Of a DNA stretch of 23,445 bases, positions 6,957 through 15,681 are shown piece by piece (within the stretch, counting starts at the first letter, position 1; the number at the start of each line of letters is the position of its first letter). Under the pieces are notes generated by a model. It did no database searches. It was not told the DNA's origin and worked only from the letters and a program-made list of their open reading frames with translations. The stretch lies in NCBI GenBank assembly GCA_964644845.1, contig CAZXXS010000110.1:1-23445 (forward strand), given 5' to 3'. The stretch comes from Geothermovivens sp964644845. Its GTDB lineage: Bacteria; Zhuqueibacterota; Zhuqueibacteria; Oleimicrobiales; Geothermoviventaceae. The translations under genes were made by a program, and so were the position numbers.

Positions 6957-8867
6957 TTGTCACACCAAACCATTCCAGAACTTTTCGAGGACAGCGTCAG
7001 CAAGTACGGGGACAAACCGTACCTCTGGGAGAAACGCGACGGTCAGTACCAGCCAACCACCTACCGTGAGGTACGCGACCTCGTCTACCCCACTGCAGCT
7101 GGGCTGATGGCCATCGGCTTGCAAAAAGGAGATCGCGTTGCCCTGCTCTCCGAAGGCCGTGTGGACTGGGTTGTGTCCGAGCTGGGCATCCTGTACGCGG
7201 GTGGCATCGATGTGGCCCTGTCGACGAAAATCAACGAACTGGACGAACTGAAGTTCCGGATCGACCACTCCGGTTGCCGCTTCGCGTTCGTCTCCGGCTC
7301 GCAAGCCCCGAAGCTGATGAAAATCAAGAAGGACCTGCCGACGCTGGAGAAAATCATTCTCCTGGACGGAGAGCCACAGGATCAGGACGAAATTACCTTA
7401 CAAAATCTGCAGGACTTGGGCAAGCAGTATCTGGGTGAGCACGGAGAAGAGTTTGACCAGCGTTGGAAAACGCTCAAAGGCGACGACGTGGCGAACATCC
7501 TGTACACCTCTGGGACCACGGCGGATCCCAAGGGCATCATGCTCACGCACCGCAACTACACCGCCAACGTCGAACAAGCCTGCGCCATGGTCCACATTCC
7601 GGAGGGCTGGGTCACGCTGCTCATCTTGCCGTGGGATCACTCTTTCGGGCACACCGCAGGCATCTACACGTTCATGGCCAAGGGCGCCAGCATTGCCGCT
7701 GTAGAGCTCGGCAAAACGCCAATGGAAACGCTTCGCAACATTCCGAAGAACATCAAGGAAGTACGGCCGCACATGTTGTACAGCGTGCCTTCCCTTTCCC
7801 AGAGCTTTCGCAAGGGCATCGAAAAAGGCATCCGCCAGAAGGGCCCGAAGGTCGAAAAGCTGTTCCGCAAGGCCATGAAAGTGGCTTACGAGTACAACGG
7901 TCTTGGGATCGACCGCGGCAAGGGTCTCAAGCGCAAGATGCTCAAGCCACTCATGCTTTTCTACGACAAAATCCTGTTCAGTAAGATTCGCGAGAACTTC
8001 GGAGGGAGGTTGGAGTACTTCATCGGAGGCGGGGCTTTGCTCGACGTCGAAATGCAACGCTACTTTTACGCCATTGGCATCCCGATTTACCAGGGTTACG
8101 GACTGACGGAGGCGGCACCAGTCATCTCGGTGAATGCCCCCCACGCCCACAAGCTCGGTACTTCGGGCAAGTTAGTGCCAAACCTGGAGCTCCGCATCGT
8201 TGGCGAGGACGGCCGTGATCTGCCACCGGGCGAAAAAGGCGAGATCGTGGTCAAAGGCGAAAACGTGATGAAAGGTTACTGGAAGAACGAAAAGGCCACA
8301 GCCGAAACAATCCGGGATGGCTGGCTGTACACGGGCGATTTGGGCTACGTGGATGAGGACGGCTTCCTGGTAGTGCTTGGTCGCAAGAAGAGCCTGCTGA
8401 TCAGCAACGACGGCGAGAAGTACAGCCCCGAAGGGATCGAAGAGGCGCTGGTCAGCAACTCGCCTTACATCGAGCAAGTGATGCTTTACAACGACCAGTC
8501 GCCGTACACTGTCGCACTGATTTACCCGAATCGCGAGAACCTGCTGGCCTACCTGGAGGAGCGGGACCTGTCACCGCGGGTCAAAGAGGGGCAACGTGCG
8601 GCCATCGAGCTCATTCAGGCGGAAATCGAGAAGTACCGGTCGGGCGAGTTCAAAGGCATGTTTCCGACCAAGTGGCTGCCTTCCACATTTGCGTTGCTCG
8701 GAGAAGGGTTCACCGAGCAAAACCGAATGCTCAACAGCACCCTGAAAATGGTTCGCGGCCGAATCACGGAGTTCTACAAAGACAGACTTGAGTACCTGTA
8801 CACTCCCGAAGGCCGGGACATTTTCAACCAGAAGAACATGACCATCATCAGCAGACTGGCAGAGTGA
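6957..8867 (+). CDS. Long-chain acyl-CoA synthetase (AMP-forming)
   Basis: Activates fatty acids to acyl-CoA through an acyl-adenylate at the membrane-cytosol interface. The 636-residue length fits the FadD/FAA1-like group. The ANL-superfamily signatures are present: the phosphate loop LYTSGTTADPKG (from residue 182), the GYGLTEAAP motif, WLYTGDLGYVDEDG, and GRKKSLLISNDGEKYSPEGIE with the late catalytic loop region. The start is TTG at 6957, placed five bases after the GGGAGGTG site; no in-frame ATG fits the family N-terminus (PELFEDSVSKYGDKPYLW). The gene has its own promoter and terminator and so appears monocistronic. The precise chain-length preference cannot be read from sequence. It is divergent from dnaG, and both genes start with TTG. 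Confidence 0.95.
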   Translation: MSHQTIPELFEDSVSKYGDKPYLWEKRDGQYQPTTYREVRDLVYPTAAGLMAIGLQKGDRVALLSEGRVDWVVSELGILYAGGIDVALSTKINELDELKFRIDHSGCRFAFVSGSQAPKLMKIKKDLPTLEKIILLDGEPQDQDEITLQNLQDLGKQYLGEHGEEFDQRWKTLKGDDVANILYTSGTTADPKGIMLTHRNYTANVEQACAMVHIPEGWVTLLILPWDHSFGHTAGIYTFMAKGASIAAVELGKTPMETLRNIPKNIKEVRPHMLYSVPSLSQSFRKGIEKGIRQKGPKVEKLFRKAMKVAYEYNGLGIDRGKGLKRKMLKPLMLFYDKILFSKIRENFGGRLEYFIGGGALLDVEMQRYFYAIGIPIYQGYGLTEAAPVISVNAPHAHKLGTSGKLVPNLELRIVGEDGRDLPPGEKGEIVVKGENVMKGYWKNEKATAETIRDGWLYTGDLGYVDEDGFLVVLGRKKSLLISNDGEKYSPEGIEEALVSNSPYIEQVMLYNDQSPYTVALIYPNRENLLAYLEERDLSPRVKEGQRAAIELIQAEIEKYRSGEFKGMFPTKWLPSTFALLGEGFTEQNRMLNSTLKMVRGRITEFYKDRLEYLYTPEGRDIFNQKNMTIISRLAE

Positions 8868-8942
8868 CAGGGTAGGTTGCAGGCTCGCCAGTCCGAGAAA
8901 CAGAGCGGTTGTTGCACCGAAGCCACAGAGAGAAAAGAAGGA

Positions 8943-8980
8943 GCCTGTCTGCATCAGCACAGGATGCGGGCAGGCTTTTT
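8943..8980 (+). terminator. Strong intrinsic terminator after the acyl-CoA synthetase gene
   Basis: A 13-bp stem (8943-8955 with 8963-8975, including three G-T pairs) has a seven-base loop and is followed by five T. Just upstream (8918-8935) is a short 'ccacagagag' tract that weakly resembles the repeat family at the left edge. The remaining bases up to 9149 show nothing further. Confidence 0.9.
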
Positions 8981-9149
8981 CCGTAGCGTAGCAAGCACGG
9001 GGGAGGTCTGCGTCGCTGGGTGTCCGCTCACCTGGATCTGAGAGCCCGAAGCAGCGAGAATCGTTCCGTGCCGCACAGCGCTTCCCAGGCAAGGTCCCTC
9101 TCTCGCCCACACGAAAAGCACGCGCAACGACCCTCAACACGGCACAACG

Positions 9150-9695
9150 TCAATCCTGTACAACGGTTTCTCGCTGAATTTCCGGATCGGTGAACACATC
9201 GTACTCGTCGCGACTGGTGGTAGAGAATTCAGAAACAATGGCTCCCTCTGGCCCAGCCTGGAACCAGTGCAGGGTGTCCGGGGGTAGCGTGTACTGGTCG
9301 CCCGGCCTCAGGACAATTTCGTGCCAAACCGTGAACCAAGCTTTCCGGTCACTGGGTACACGCGCTCTGGGAGACACCGTCGGCTCACCAGGAACGTACA
9401 GGTACACCTTACCCCACCGGCAACGGAACGTTTCTTCTTTGCCCGGCTCCCCCAGCACCGGTGGGTGTTTGTGTTCTGGACAAATCTGCCAGGGGAACAG
9501 CACCAGCTCTTTCGCGCACACCCGGGCCGTGTTCACGTACACAAGCAGTTGAAGCCCGATCTCCTCCAATCGCCCCAGACCAAAATCCGCCACCTCAATC
9601 CGCTCGGACTCTTCTTCCGTCACAGCGATGCAGGCTTTCTCCAGGTAAGCAAGCGCCCGTTTCTGAGCCTCTTCGTACTGTGCACGCGTGATCAT
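9150..9695 (-). CDS. D-lyxose / D-mannose isomerase
   Basis: Cytoplasmic cupin isomerase of 181 residues. The family interconverts D-lyxose with D-xylulose and D-mannose with D-fructose using a divalent metal. It matches the short Bacillus YdaE-type enzymes along nearly its whole length, for example DFGLGR, GLQLLVYVNT, KELVLFPWQ, HKHPPV, KEETFRCRWGKVYLYV, YTLPPDTLHWFQAG and DVFTDPEI. Probable metal ligands are His75, His77, Glu88 and His143. No signal peptide is present. The ATG follows GGGAGGA. It is the last gene of the rightmost minus-strand series, 287 bases after the GH172 gene, and could process fructose or a pentose released by that enzyme. The exact physiological substrate is not decided by sequence. 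Confidence 0.9.
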   Translation of the reverse strand: MITRAQYEEAQKRALAYLEKACIAVTEEESERIEVADFGLGRLEEIGLQLLVYVNTARVCAKELVLFPWQICPEHKHPPVLGEPGKEETFRCRWGKVYLYVPGEPTVSPRARVPSDRKAWFTVWHEIVLRPGDQYTLPPDTLHWFQAGPEGAIVSEFSTTSRDEYDVFTDPEIQRETVVQD

Positions 9696-9982
9696 TTCGG
9701 TCCTCCCTCAGTCCAGCCGCAGAGCTTCGCCGCCTTTTCAGCGATTTGCGCTGAAGCCAGGAACCACAAACTGCACCCGAGCAGCCAAAGAAACCCTTGA
9801 CCAGGGCGTCGCCCATTTCCCGACGACGCCAGGAGCACCATCCGGTCGAAAACAGAACGCCGCAGACCGGCAACAAAGCGAATCGCCCCTGACGGCCGGT
9901 CGCGCTCCGTCCGATGCCCCCTGTACGCCTTTGTTGCCCGACGGATCCGATTCTCAGCCGAAAACGTCTTTCGGGTAAGTAG

Positions 9983-11494
9983 TCACTGGTTGCGTTTGCG
10001 CAACACACGATCCCGGGCGACGTGGAAACCTCGCACGTCCTCGAGGCGCAGCAAAAGCAGGTAGTCCAGACCGAAGGCGTACAGTGGAGGGGCCATCGTA
10101 CGGTGCGTCGGAGATGCGCCTCGTCCCTCGAAACGGATTTCGTGGGTGCCCGACTCCAGACGGTGCAAATCGAAGCGTACCCAGACCGGATCTTCGCCGG
10201 AAGCGGACAGGTCGAGCTCAGATCCCAAGGGTTTGCCGTCCAGCAAAGGCTGGTAACGCGCACCGAAAACCGAGTAGGTAAGGATGCCGTCGATGCGGTA
10301 GAGCCCCGCCTTTTTTACATCGAAGCGGAAAGAAATCGTCCCGTCCGGGCCAGCCGGCCAAAACACCACCTCGGGATCCCCGGATCGCACAGCTTCCGCG
10401 GGCTCAGCGCGGACATGCAGGCTGCAGGCCGGCAAAATTCGCCAAGGCGGAAGGCGCTCTGAGAGCGGTGCGAGCTTTTCACCGATCGTTTTCGGCGGCC
10501 ACTGGTACCAGAAAGCCACAGAGCTGATCCAGTCCGCACGCTCGATGAACTGCCCAAGGTGCTGCCCGGCGTCCGTGTACACACTGCCTTTGTGCTCAAA
10601 GCTCACCTTCAGGGATTTCTCGAAAAGCACCGGATCCAGAAGGTGCCAGCGATAAGCGCTCACGCGATCTCCGGCGAAGTACCCTTCCCAGAGTGGCACC
10701 CCGTTGAAGGGGTAGCTAAAGCGGCGAAATCCCCAGGCGTCGCCGAAGTAGTCCTCGGTGCCGGTGCCGCGGAGACGTGGAGTCGACTCGCCGTCGATCC
10801 AAAAACGATCGTCCCCTTCTCCGAACCAACCGATCTCGTTTTGGAGAACGGAGTAAACCGTTCCCACGTACTTGCCCCGACCCTGTGTCTCCAGTACAAC
10901 GTAATCGCCGGGCGTAGCCGGAGCGGCCTGTCTGTACCAGGCGTGGAAGTAGCCCACACTGTCCGGCAGTGGGTCGACCCGCTCCCAGTCGATCTGGTAG
11001 TAAACCGATGTTTTGCCGTATCTCGTAGCGTCGTTGGTCAGCGTAATTCGCGCGCGTCGGCGAAAGGGCATCGGCCAAACACAGTTGAAGGCTCGGCCGT
11101 GAGAAGAAACCGTAACCGGGAGCGAAGCGAAATCCACGCGTGCACCAAAGCCGACGCCGAAAAAGTCACCCAAAGGTACAAGCACACTGGGGCTGTCAGC
11201 GTCGTCCCAAAAAATCTTCAACACCAGTGACCGACCGAAAAACGGATCCCTCGTGCCGATGGTCATCCAGATGTGACGGATCACGCCGGGGCCAGACAAG
11301 TCCGCCAGGACCAGCGTTCCACCGGGTTCGAGTGTCTTGGCGTCCCCGTTCTTGTGCAAATCCGGGTGTGAGCTGCTGGCACGCGCCGAGGTACCGTTTT
11401 CCAAAAGCATCAGACGGTCCAGGTTCTGCGCCGCAACAAGCGGGGTCACAAGGGTGCAGATCGAGAAAACAACAAGGTAACGCTTCCTTGACAT
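9983..11494 (-). CDS. Exported GH172 (DUF2961) glycosidase
   Basis: Probable secreted or periplasmic glycoside hydrolase of 503 residues. The first ~22 residues form a Sec signal peptide (RKRYLVVFSICTLVTPLVAA). The DUF2961/GH172 core shows SGPGVIRHIWMT, PLGDFFGVG, WPMPFRRRARITLTND and LRGTGTEDYFGDAWGF. Two glutamates 21 residues apart, Glu226 (GEGDD) and Glu247 (GTEDY), fit the acid/base and nucleophile pair of characterised alpha-D-fructofuranosidase/difructose-anhydride enzymes. Other family members cleave D-arabinofuranosides, so substrate is open. A C-terminal beta-sandwich (about 375-485) follows. The ATG has a GGGAGGA site. It lies 182 bases after the propeller gene and before a fructose/mannose-type isomerase. 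Confidence 0.88.
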   Translation of the reverse strand: MSRKRYLVVFSICTLVTPLVAAQNLDRLMLLENGTSARASSSHPDLHKNGDAKTLEPGGTLVLADLSGPGVIRHIWMTIGTRDPFFGRSLVLKIFWDDADSPSVLVPLGDFFGVGFGARVDFASLPVTVSSHGRAFNCVWPMPFRRRARITLTNDATRYGKTSVYYQIDWERVDPLPDSVGYFHAWYRQAAPATPGDYVVLETQGRGKYVGTVYSVLQNEIGWFGEGDDRFWIDGESTPRLRGTGTEDYFGDAWGFRRFSYPFNGVPLWEGYFAGDRVSAYRWHLLDPVLFEKSLKVSFEHKGSVYTDAGQHLGQFIERADWISSVAFWYQWPPKTIGEKLAPLSERLPPWRILPACSLHVRAEPAEAVRSGDPEVVFWPAGPDGTISFRFDVKKAGLYRIDGILTYSVFGARYQPLLDGKPLGSELDLSASGEDPVWVRFDLHRLESGTHEIRFEGRGASPTHRTMAPPLYAFGLDYLLLLRLEDVRGFHVARDRVLRKRNQ

Positions 11495-11676
11495 GCTTCC
11501 TCCCGTCGAGCAGATACCTCCCTAAACGCACTCCGCGCAGCGCCCGCTTACGGCTGCCGGGTCTTGTCCGCGGGGTTCCCCGGTGCCCCAAAGCGTCCTC
11601 TCCAGACGGACGTACTTCCCACCTCCCGACGCGCTGTGCCGACCGGAACACCAGCCCGGGCGGCGAAGAACAGCCC

Positions 11677-13542
11677 CTACTCGAGCCGCACACGAAACAG
11701 TTTTTCTTCGCTCGAGAAGTACACGTGCGGTCCAAGCCGAACCGGACCGGCCCCAACTGGCGTTGGGACTCGCACCAGCCGCTGAACGTTTCCAGTTTGC
11801 GGGTCTACTGCGACCAGAAAAGCTCCAGCAACGGTCACAAGCTTGCCCCCTGCTTCCACAAGACGCGGGGCGTACCGGGCAAGAACTCCCAAAGGCCACT
11901 GGCCAAGCTTACGCAGGCTGACGGCATCCAGAGCAAAGAACGTCGTGTCGGCCACGCCCAGGATTCGCCCGTCCGTGACTGCCAGCGCTCGAATCGCCCG
12001 AGCCCCCGCAACCGGAACGCACGTGCCAGTCACCTTCTGCGCGTTCACGTCCCAGCTGAAAACCACCGCCTCGTGAGCCACAGGGTGCGTACCAGGTCCG
12101 CCTTCCACACTGGTACCACCCACAACACGTCTCCGCAAGGTGTCGCTCGCAAGCGCAACAACACTCTGCTGAGGCACCACGTTCCGAAACACCTTCATCC
12201 CATCCGTGGTCGGGTCGTACACGGCCAGTGCGCCACCCAGATGCCCGTACTCCGGGATTGAACCGATGTAGACTTTCCGATCCGGACCGACAGTCATCGC
12301 GATTGGTCGATCCTGATCGTAACCGATCCTGCCCCAGTTCCGGGGGTTGCACTCCCGACAACTCCCCTTGACCCACGGTCTGCCGGGATCGTAAATGGTG
12401 AAGTCCGCGTGAGGGTAGGCCCCAAGGTAGAGTTTAGCGTCCAGTGACGCGAAGGCGTAAATCTCCCCGCCCACAGTGGTCGGATTCCTAAGGTCTTCAA
12501 AGCGGTTTTCCCCAGGATCGTAGGCGAACATCCGAAGTGGCAACAAAGAACTGCCGTAGAGCCTGCCGTCCGGACCGGCCGCCAGCGAGAAAATCACGCT
12601 GCCGTCCCCTTCAACGAAAAACGAGCGCACGACCGAGTCCTTCCTTGCGTCCACTAGATCGATTTGGCTCGGTTCGGTGCTGCGCACGACCAGCCCGTTC
12701 TTGAGACGCGGACGGCGAGGCCTCCACTCCCGGGCGGAAGCGGGCTCGAGATGATCTCCCCAGAGTACAAACTTCTGTCCCCGAATTTCGACTAAGACTC
12801 GCCCTTGCTCACCGTTGGAGACGTGCGCAAATCCCGGTCCGCGCAGGCTGTCGGGCGTGAGGTTGCGTTTGAGCCCAGAGACCGGATCCCACAGCACAAC
12901 AGCGGACGTAGTGGAACCCATCCCGCAAATCACGCGCCCAGCGCTGTCCACCGCTGTGGTACGAAGGTACATCTCGTCGTCCCACATGCGACCAAGGTCC
13001 TGTGCGGCACCGGTCCAGGGTTCTACAGCAATCAACTTGCCCCGTGGGTAAGTACCGCCGTACAAGCGGCCATCCGGAGCCAGGCTGAATGTCCAGAAAT
13101 ACCTCTCGTCGCCAGGGCGCCCAAGATCTTCGAACAGATGGGATCGGACATCGTACCGCAGTAAGTGACCGTTGTAGTAGGTACCCACGTACACGTTGCC
13201 GTCGGATCCCGTGGCAATGGCCCACGCACCCTGCTCGCTCTTCGCCGGGGCGTAGTGTTTCCACACCTTACCGGTCTCGGGATCGATCTCAGCGATGAAC
13301 ATCGGTGGCCGGCCGTTGTGGAACGAGCAAAAAATGCGTTCGTGCTGCTTCGTGGCGTCTGTTGCCACTGTGATCCCGATGGTGCTCACGAGTTTGACGG
13401 GAACACCCAGCATTTCGACCTTCAGACCGCTGTCGGCCAGAAGCTGCAAAACAGGGAAAAACACAAACGAGAAAGAAAACACTGTCAGCCTTTTCAGGAA
13501 GGAGACTTCGCAACGGGGGAGGGATTTCTGACTTTCTTCCAT
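11677..13542 (-). CDS. Secreted beta-propeller protein of unknown function
   Basis: Protein of 621 residues with an N-terminal signal sequence (basic stretch then LTVFSFSFVFFPVLQLLA). The rest consists of repeated four-stranded-blade-like units with recurring 'DGxxYxGTY...LxxYDP' patterns, for example around NVYVGTYYNGHLLRYD, GRLYGGTYPRGKL, KLYLGAYPHADFTIYDP and KVYIGSIPEYGHLGGALAVYDP. This indicates a beta-propeller of the quinoprotein/NHL/kelch-like kind. I see no clear catalytic signature. Propellers in glycan clusters can be lyases or sugar-binding proteins, but nothing here proves that. The start at 13542 is chosen because AAGGGAGA lies about seven bases upstream and the signal peptide begins there; an in-frame ATG at 13662 would add 40 non-signal residues. 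It precedes the GH172 gene by 182 bases on the same strand. Confidence 0.8.
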   Translation of the reverse strand: MEESQKSLPRCEVSFLKRLTVFSFSFVFFPVLQLLADSGLKVEMLGVPVKLVSTIGITVATDATKQHERIFCSFHNGRPPMFIAEIDPETGKVWKHYAPAKSEQGAWAIATGSDGNVYVGTYYNGHLLRYDVRSHLFEDLGRPGDERYFWTFSLAPDGRLYGGTYPRGKLIAVEPWTGAAQDLGRMWDDEMYLRTTAVDSAGRVICGMGSTTSAVVLWDPVSGLKRNLTPDSLRGPGFAHVSNGEQGRVLVEIRGQKFVLWGDHLEPASAREWRPRRPRLKNGLVVRSTEPSQIDLVDARKDSVVRSFFVEGDGSVIFSLAAGPDGRLYGSSLLPLRMFAYDPGENRFEDLRNPTTVGGEIYAFASLDAKLYLGAYPHADFTIYDPGRPWVKGSCRECNPRNWGRIGYDQDRPIAMTVGPDRKVYIGSIPEYGHLGGALAVYDPTTDGMKVFRNVVPQQSVVALASDTLRRRVVGGTSVEGGPGTHPVAHEAVVFSWDVNAQKVTGTCVPVAGARAIRALAVTDGRILGVADTTFFALDAVSLRKLGQWPLGVLARYAPRLVEAGGKLVTVAGAFLVAVDPQTGNVQRLVRVPTPVGAGPVRLGPHVYFSSEEKLFRVRLE

Positions 13543-13852
13543 TAGGGGTCTCCCTTCGCTGTCACACGGGAAAACCTTGGCGGTTTGCGACGGCAGACTT
13601 CGCCTGAAGAGAAAGCGCGCGCGAGGAGTCGAGTTGAAGTTCGGTGAGCGGCATCCTTCCACCGGGAAACATCAGTAGTCAGGTCTCAGGAAGACAACAC
13701 TGTCGCGCGTAGCTCAGAGCGCTACCGTGCGACACCACAACAAGAAGGGCTGACAGCGTAGGAGAGTCTCGTGCACAACTCTCCAGCCAAACAAGGCTCC
13801 CGCCTCTTGCGTCGCCAGGTTCGCCCTTCTCCCTCCGCAGTCCGCGCGCTGG
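13543..13852. other. Intergenic region with a hairpin
   Basis: This 310-base stretch between the PpiC-like and propeller genes has no gene. GGAGAGT (13761-13767) and ACTCTCC (13778-13784) form a perfect 7-bp stem with a ten-base loop, but there is no T-run on either side. I found no good promoter match for the propeller gene. Confidence 0.5.
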
Positions 13853-15340
13853 TTACGAGAGACCTTTGCCTTCCGCCGCGCGCTTGCGATTCTGCTCCTG
13901 CTTTTTTTCACGAGCCACTTTCAGAGCGCGCTCGAAGTTCTTCGGGACAAATCGGAAGTGGTACTTCTCCTCCAGTTCACGCTCCAGTCTGGCCCGACGT
14001 TTCTCTTCCAGCTCGTGTCTTTTGCGGTTGAGAAGGTCAACCAGATCGCTCTTGTTCAATTTCCCGGCATTGACAGCCCTGATGGAGTCCAGTGCAGCGA
14101 AAACGGGCTTACGCACTTCACGCGTGTAGAGGGCATCGCGCAACAGCGCTTCGAAGATTTCTTGCTTGTCCTTTTGAACGTCCGGCCGGTTTTCGTAGCC
14201 TTTTACTCGCGCGTCCAGTCCAAACAGGCGGCGACGCGCGACAGACCGCAATCTTTGCCAGAATTCCCACATGTCTGTCGGTCGTTTTTTGCGGTCAGCA
14301 AAAAGATCGAGGGCCGTAATCTGCCCACTGTCGTAGCGGGCCACGACCAAATTCAACTCCCGCGGGGTCAGCTTCTTGTAGTCCAGTTCCGCCGCTCCGG
14401 ACCAGACCTCCCTCCTTCCGCCGGCAACCCGCTCAATTTCACGCACCGCTGACGAATCAATTCGGTAGTGGTACCGACGTGCAAGGAGCTCGAATCTCCT
14501 CGCAGCCCTGTTTTCCACCAGGTAACGTCGCGTTCGGTAAAGCGTTTGCCAGATCTTGCCACGAACCTTTTCGAGCGGGGGTACCGGTACCTCCCGCTTG
14601 TCCCCTTTGTACAGGATGTAGTAGCCGGCCATTCCACGGAACGGCCTGGAGTAGTGCCACTCCTTCAGCGTGTCCATCACCGCGCGCAGGGCCGGGTCAC
14701 CCATCGACTCGCGCACGAGCCAACCGAGATCTCCACCTTTGGGCCCCGAAATGACGTCCTGGGAGTATTTCTTCGCAAGCTCGTCAAAAGATTTCCCCTC
14801 TTGCAACCACTGGTAGATCATCTCGATCGTGTCCTTCTGTGCAGCTTTCACCCGACTGCTGAACTTCTCCGGTGCAGCACGGATGATGTACTTCATCCGG
14901 TACTGTGGTGAGTAGTTCGCGTAGAAAGCTCGAATCAAACTGTCCGTGATTACTGAGTCAATGATTTCCTGACGCACGTAGTCCGCGTACAAAAGATCGT
15001 CCATTCGGTCGTGGAGGGTCTTGAGGACCGTGGAATCCCGGTCCAGTCCCCGAGCCTTGGCCTCAAGCACAGCCATCTTGCCGTCGGCTTTGTCGCGTAC
15101 GATCTTACGCAGGTTCTCCTCGGTAGGCATGACATCGGGCTTGTACTTGGTACTGAACAGAAAATGTTCCACGTACTCGTTCTGCCTCACGTCTCCGCCG
15201 TCGAAAACGGCGAGCGGCGGATTGTCTTCGGCCTTGCGGCACGAGAACAAGGAAATCACCAACAGAGCCGCGACCAGAAAAGTTGGTCGCCTGAAGCCCC
15301 GAAGAGGTTGTGTCAAAACAGAAAACACGGAATTCCGCAC
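13853..15340 (-). CDS. PpiC/SurA-like peptidyl-prolyl isomerase lipoprotein
   Basis: Predicted periplasmic folding factor of 495 residues. The signal peptide ends in a lipobox at SLFSC (Cys34), so it is probably lipid-anchored. Residues ~50-140 form the helical N-terminal chaperone-like part. A parvulin (PpiC) domain spans about 145-248, with YRMKYIIRAAPEKF, SFDELAKKYSQD, GGDLGWLVRESM and GMAGYYILYKGDKRE. Such proteins assist folding or transport of outer-membrane and secreted proteins, which fits the many exported neighbours. The C-terminal ~245 residues are unassigned and end in a Lys/Arg/Glu-rich, probably helical tail. The start is GTG at 15340, because a perfect AGGAGG lies six bases upstream; the frame is open further upstream to an ATG at 15475, but that has no comparable support. 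Confidence 0.85.
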   Translation of the reverse strand: MRNSVFSVLTQPLRGFRRPTFLVAALLVISLFSCRKAEDNPPLAVFDGGDVRQNEYVEHFLFSTKYKPDVMPTEENLRKIVRDKADGKMAVLEAKARGLDRDSTVLKTLHDRMDDLLYADYVRQEIIDSVITDSLIRAFYANYSPQYRMKYIIRAAPEKFSSRVKAAQKDTIEMIYQWLQEGKSFDELAKKYSQDVISGPKGGDLGWLVRESMGDPALRAVMDTLKEWHYSRPFRGMAGYYILYKGDKREVPVPPLEKVRGKIWQTLYRTRRYLVENRAARRFELLARRYHYRIDSSAVREIERVAGGRREVWSGAAELDYKKLTPRELNLVVARYDSGQITALDLFADRKKRPTDMWEFWQRLRSVARRRLFGLDARVKGYENRPDVQKDKQEIFEALLRDALYTREVRKPVFAALDSIRAVNAGKLNKSDLVDLLNRKRHELEEKRRARLERELEEKYHFRFVPKNFERALKVAREKKQEQNRKRAAEGKGLS

Positions 15341-15681
15341 CTGATTCCTCCTGAACCTCTTGCTCCACCGAAGTCCCGAAACTGCCACGGTTGTCTCACG
15401 CCTGTTTCTGCTTCTGAAAAACGCTTCTTCTCCGGCTGCAAAGTGGTCTCGACAGACAGAGGCCTGCTGCTGCACGGGGACTACCCCGATTCCACCGGGG
15501 CCGTACGTTTAAACTTAACACACTCAAGTCAAGATCGCAAAATAAAAGTCGGCCAAACGAAACCAGACTTCTTGCCAGATCGGAGTCGGCTCGCGGAACG
15601 AAAACGAGCTGCCCTTTCCCTTGCGGTTACCGCCGGCAGAATCCCCTTGACACGCGCCCGTTTGCAGCCAAGAACCGGGCA
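15341..15681. other. Intergenic region between GH78 and PpiC-like genes
   Basis: This 341-base region has no supported gene. The minus strand carries TTGACT near 15534-15529 followed by an AT-rich stretch that includes GTTTAAAC. It may be the promoter of the PpiC-like gene, but no -10 box at standard spacing is convincing. Confidence 0.4.
15347..15352 (-). promoter_or_regulatory. Ribosome binding site deciding a GTG start
   Basis: AGGAGG on the minus strand lies six bases before the GTG at 15340. It fixes the start of the PpiC-like lipoprotein and places the signal peptide correctly. Confidence 0.75.

Noticed and set aside
7398..8150. 250-codon open frame antisense to the acyl-CoA synthetase gene
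   Set aside because: It mirrors the codon pattern of a clear conserved gene on the other strand and has no recognisable domain.
11140..12261. 373-codon plus-strand frame across the GH172 and propeller genes
   Set aside because: It overlaps two well-supported genes on the opposite strand and has a basic low-complexity translation.
13706..13728. tRNA-like string GTAGCTCAGAGCG
   Set aside because: Only a D-arm-like piece is present; no acceptor, anticodon or T arm can be built around it.
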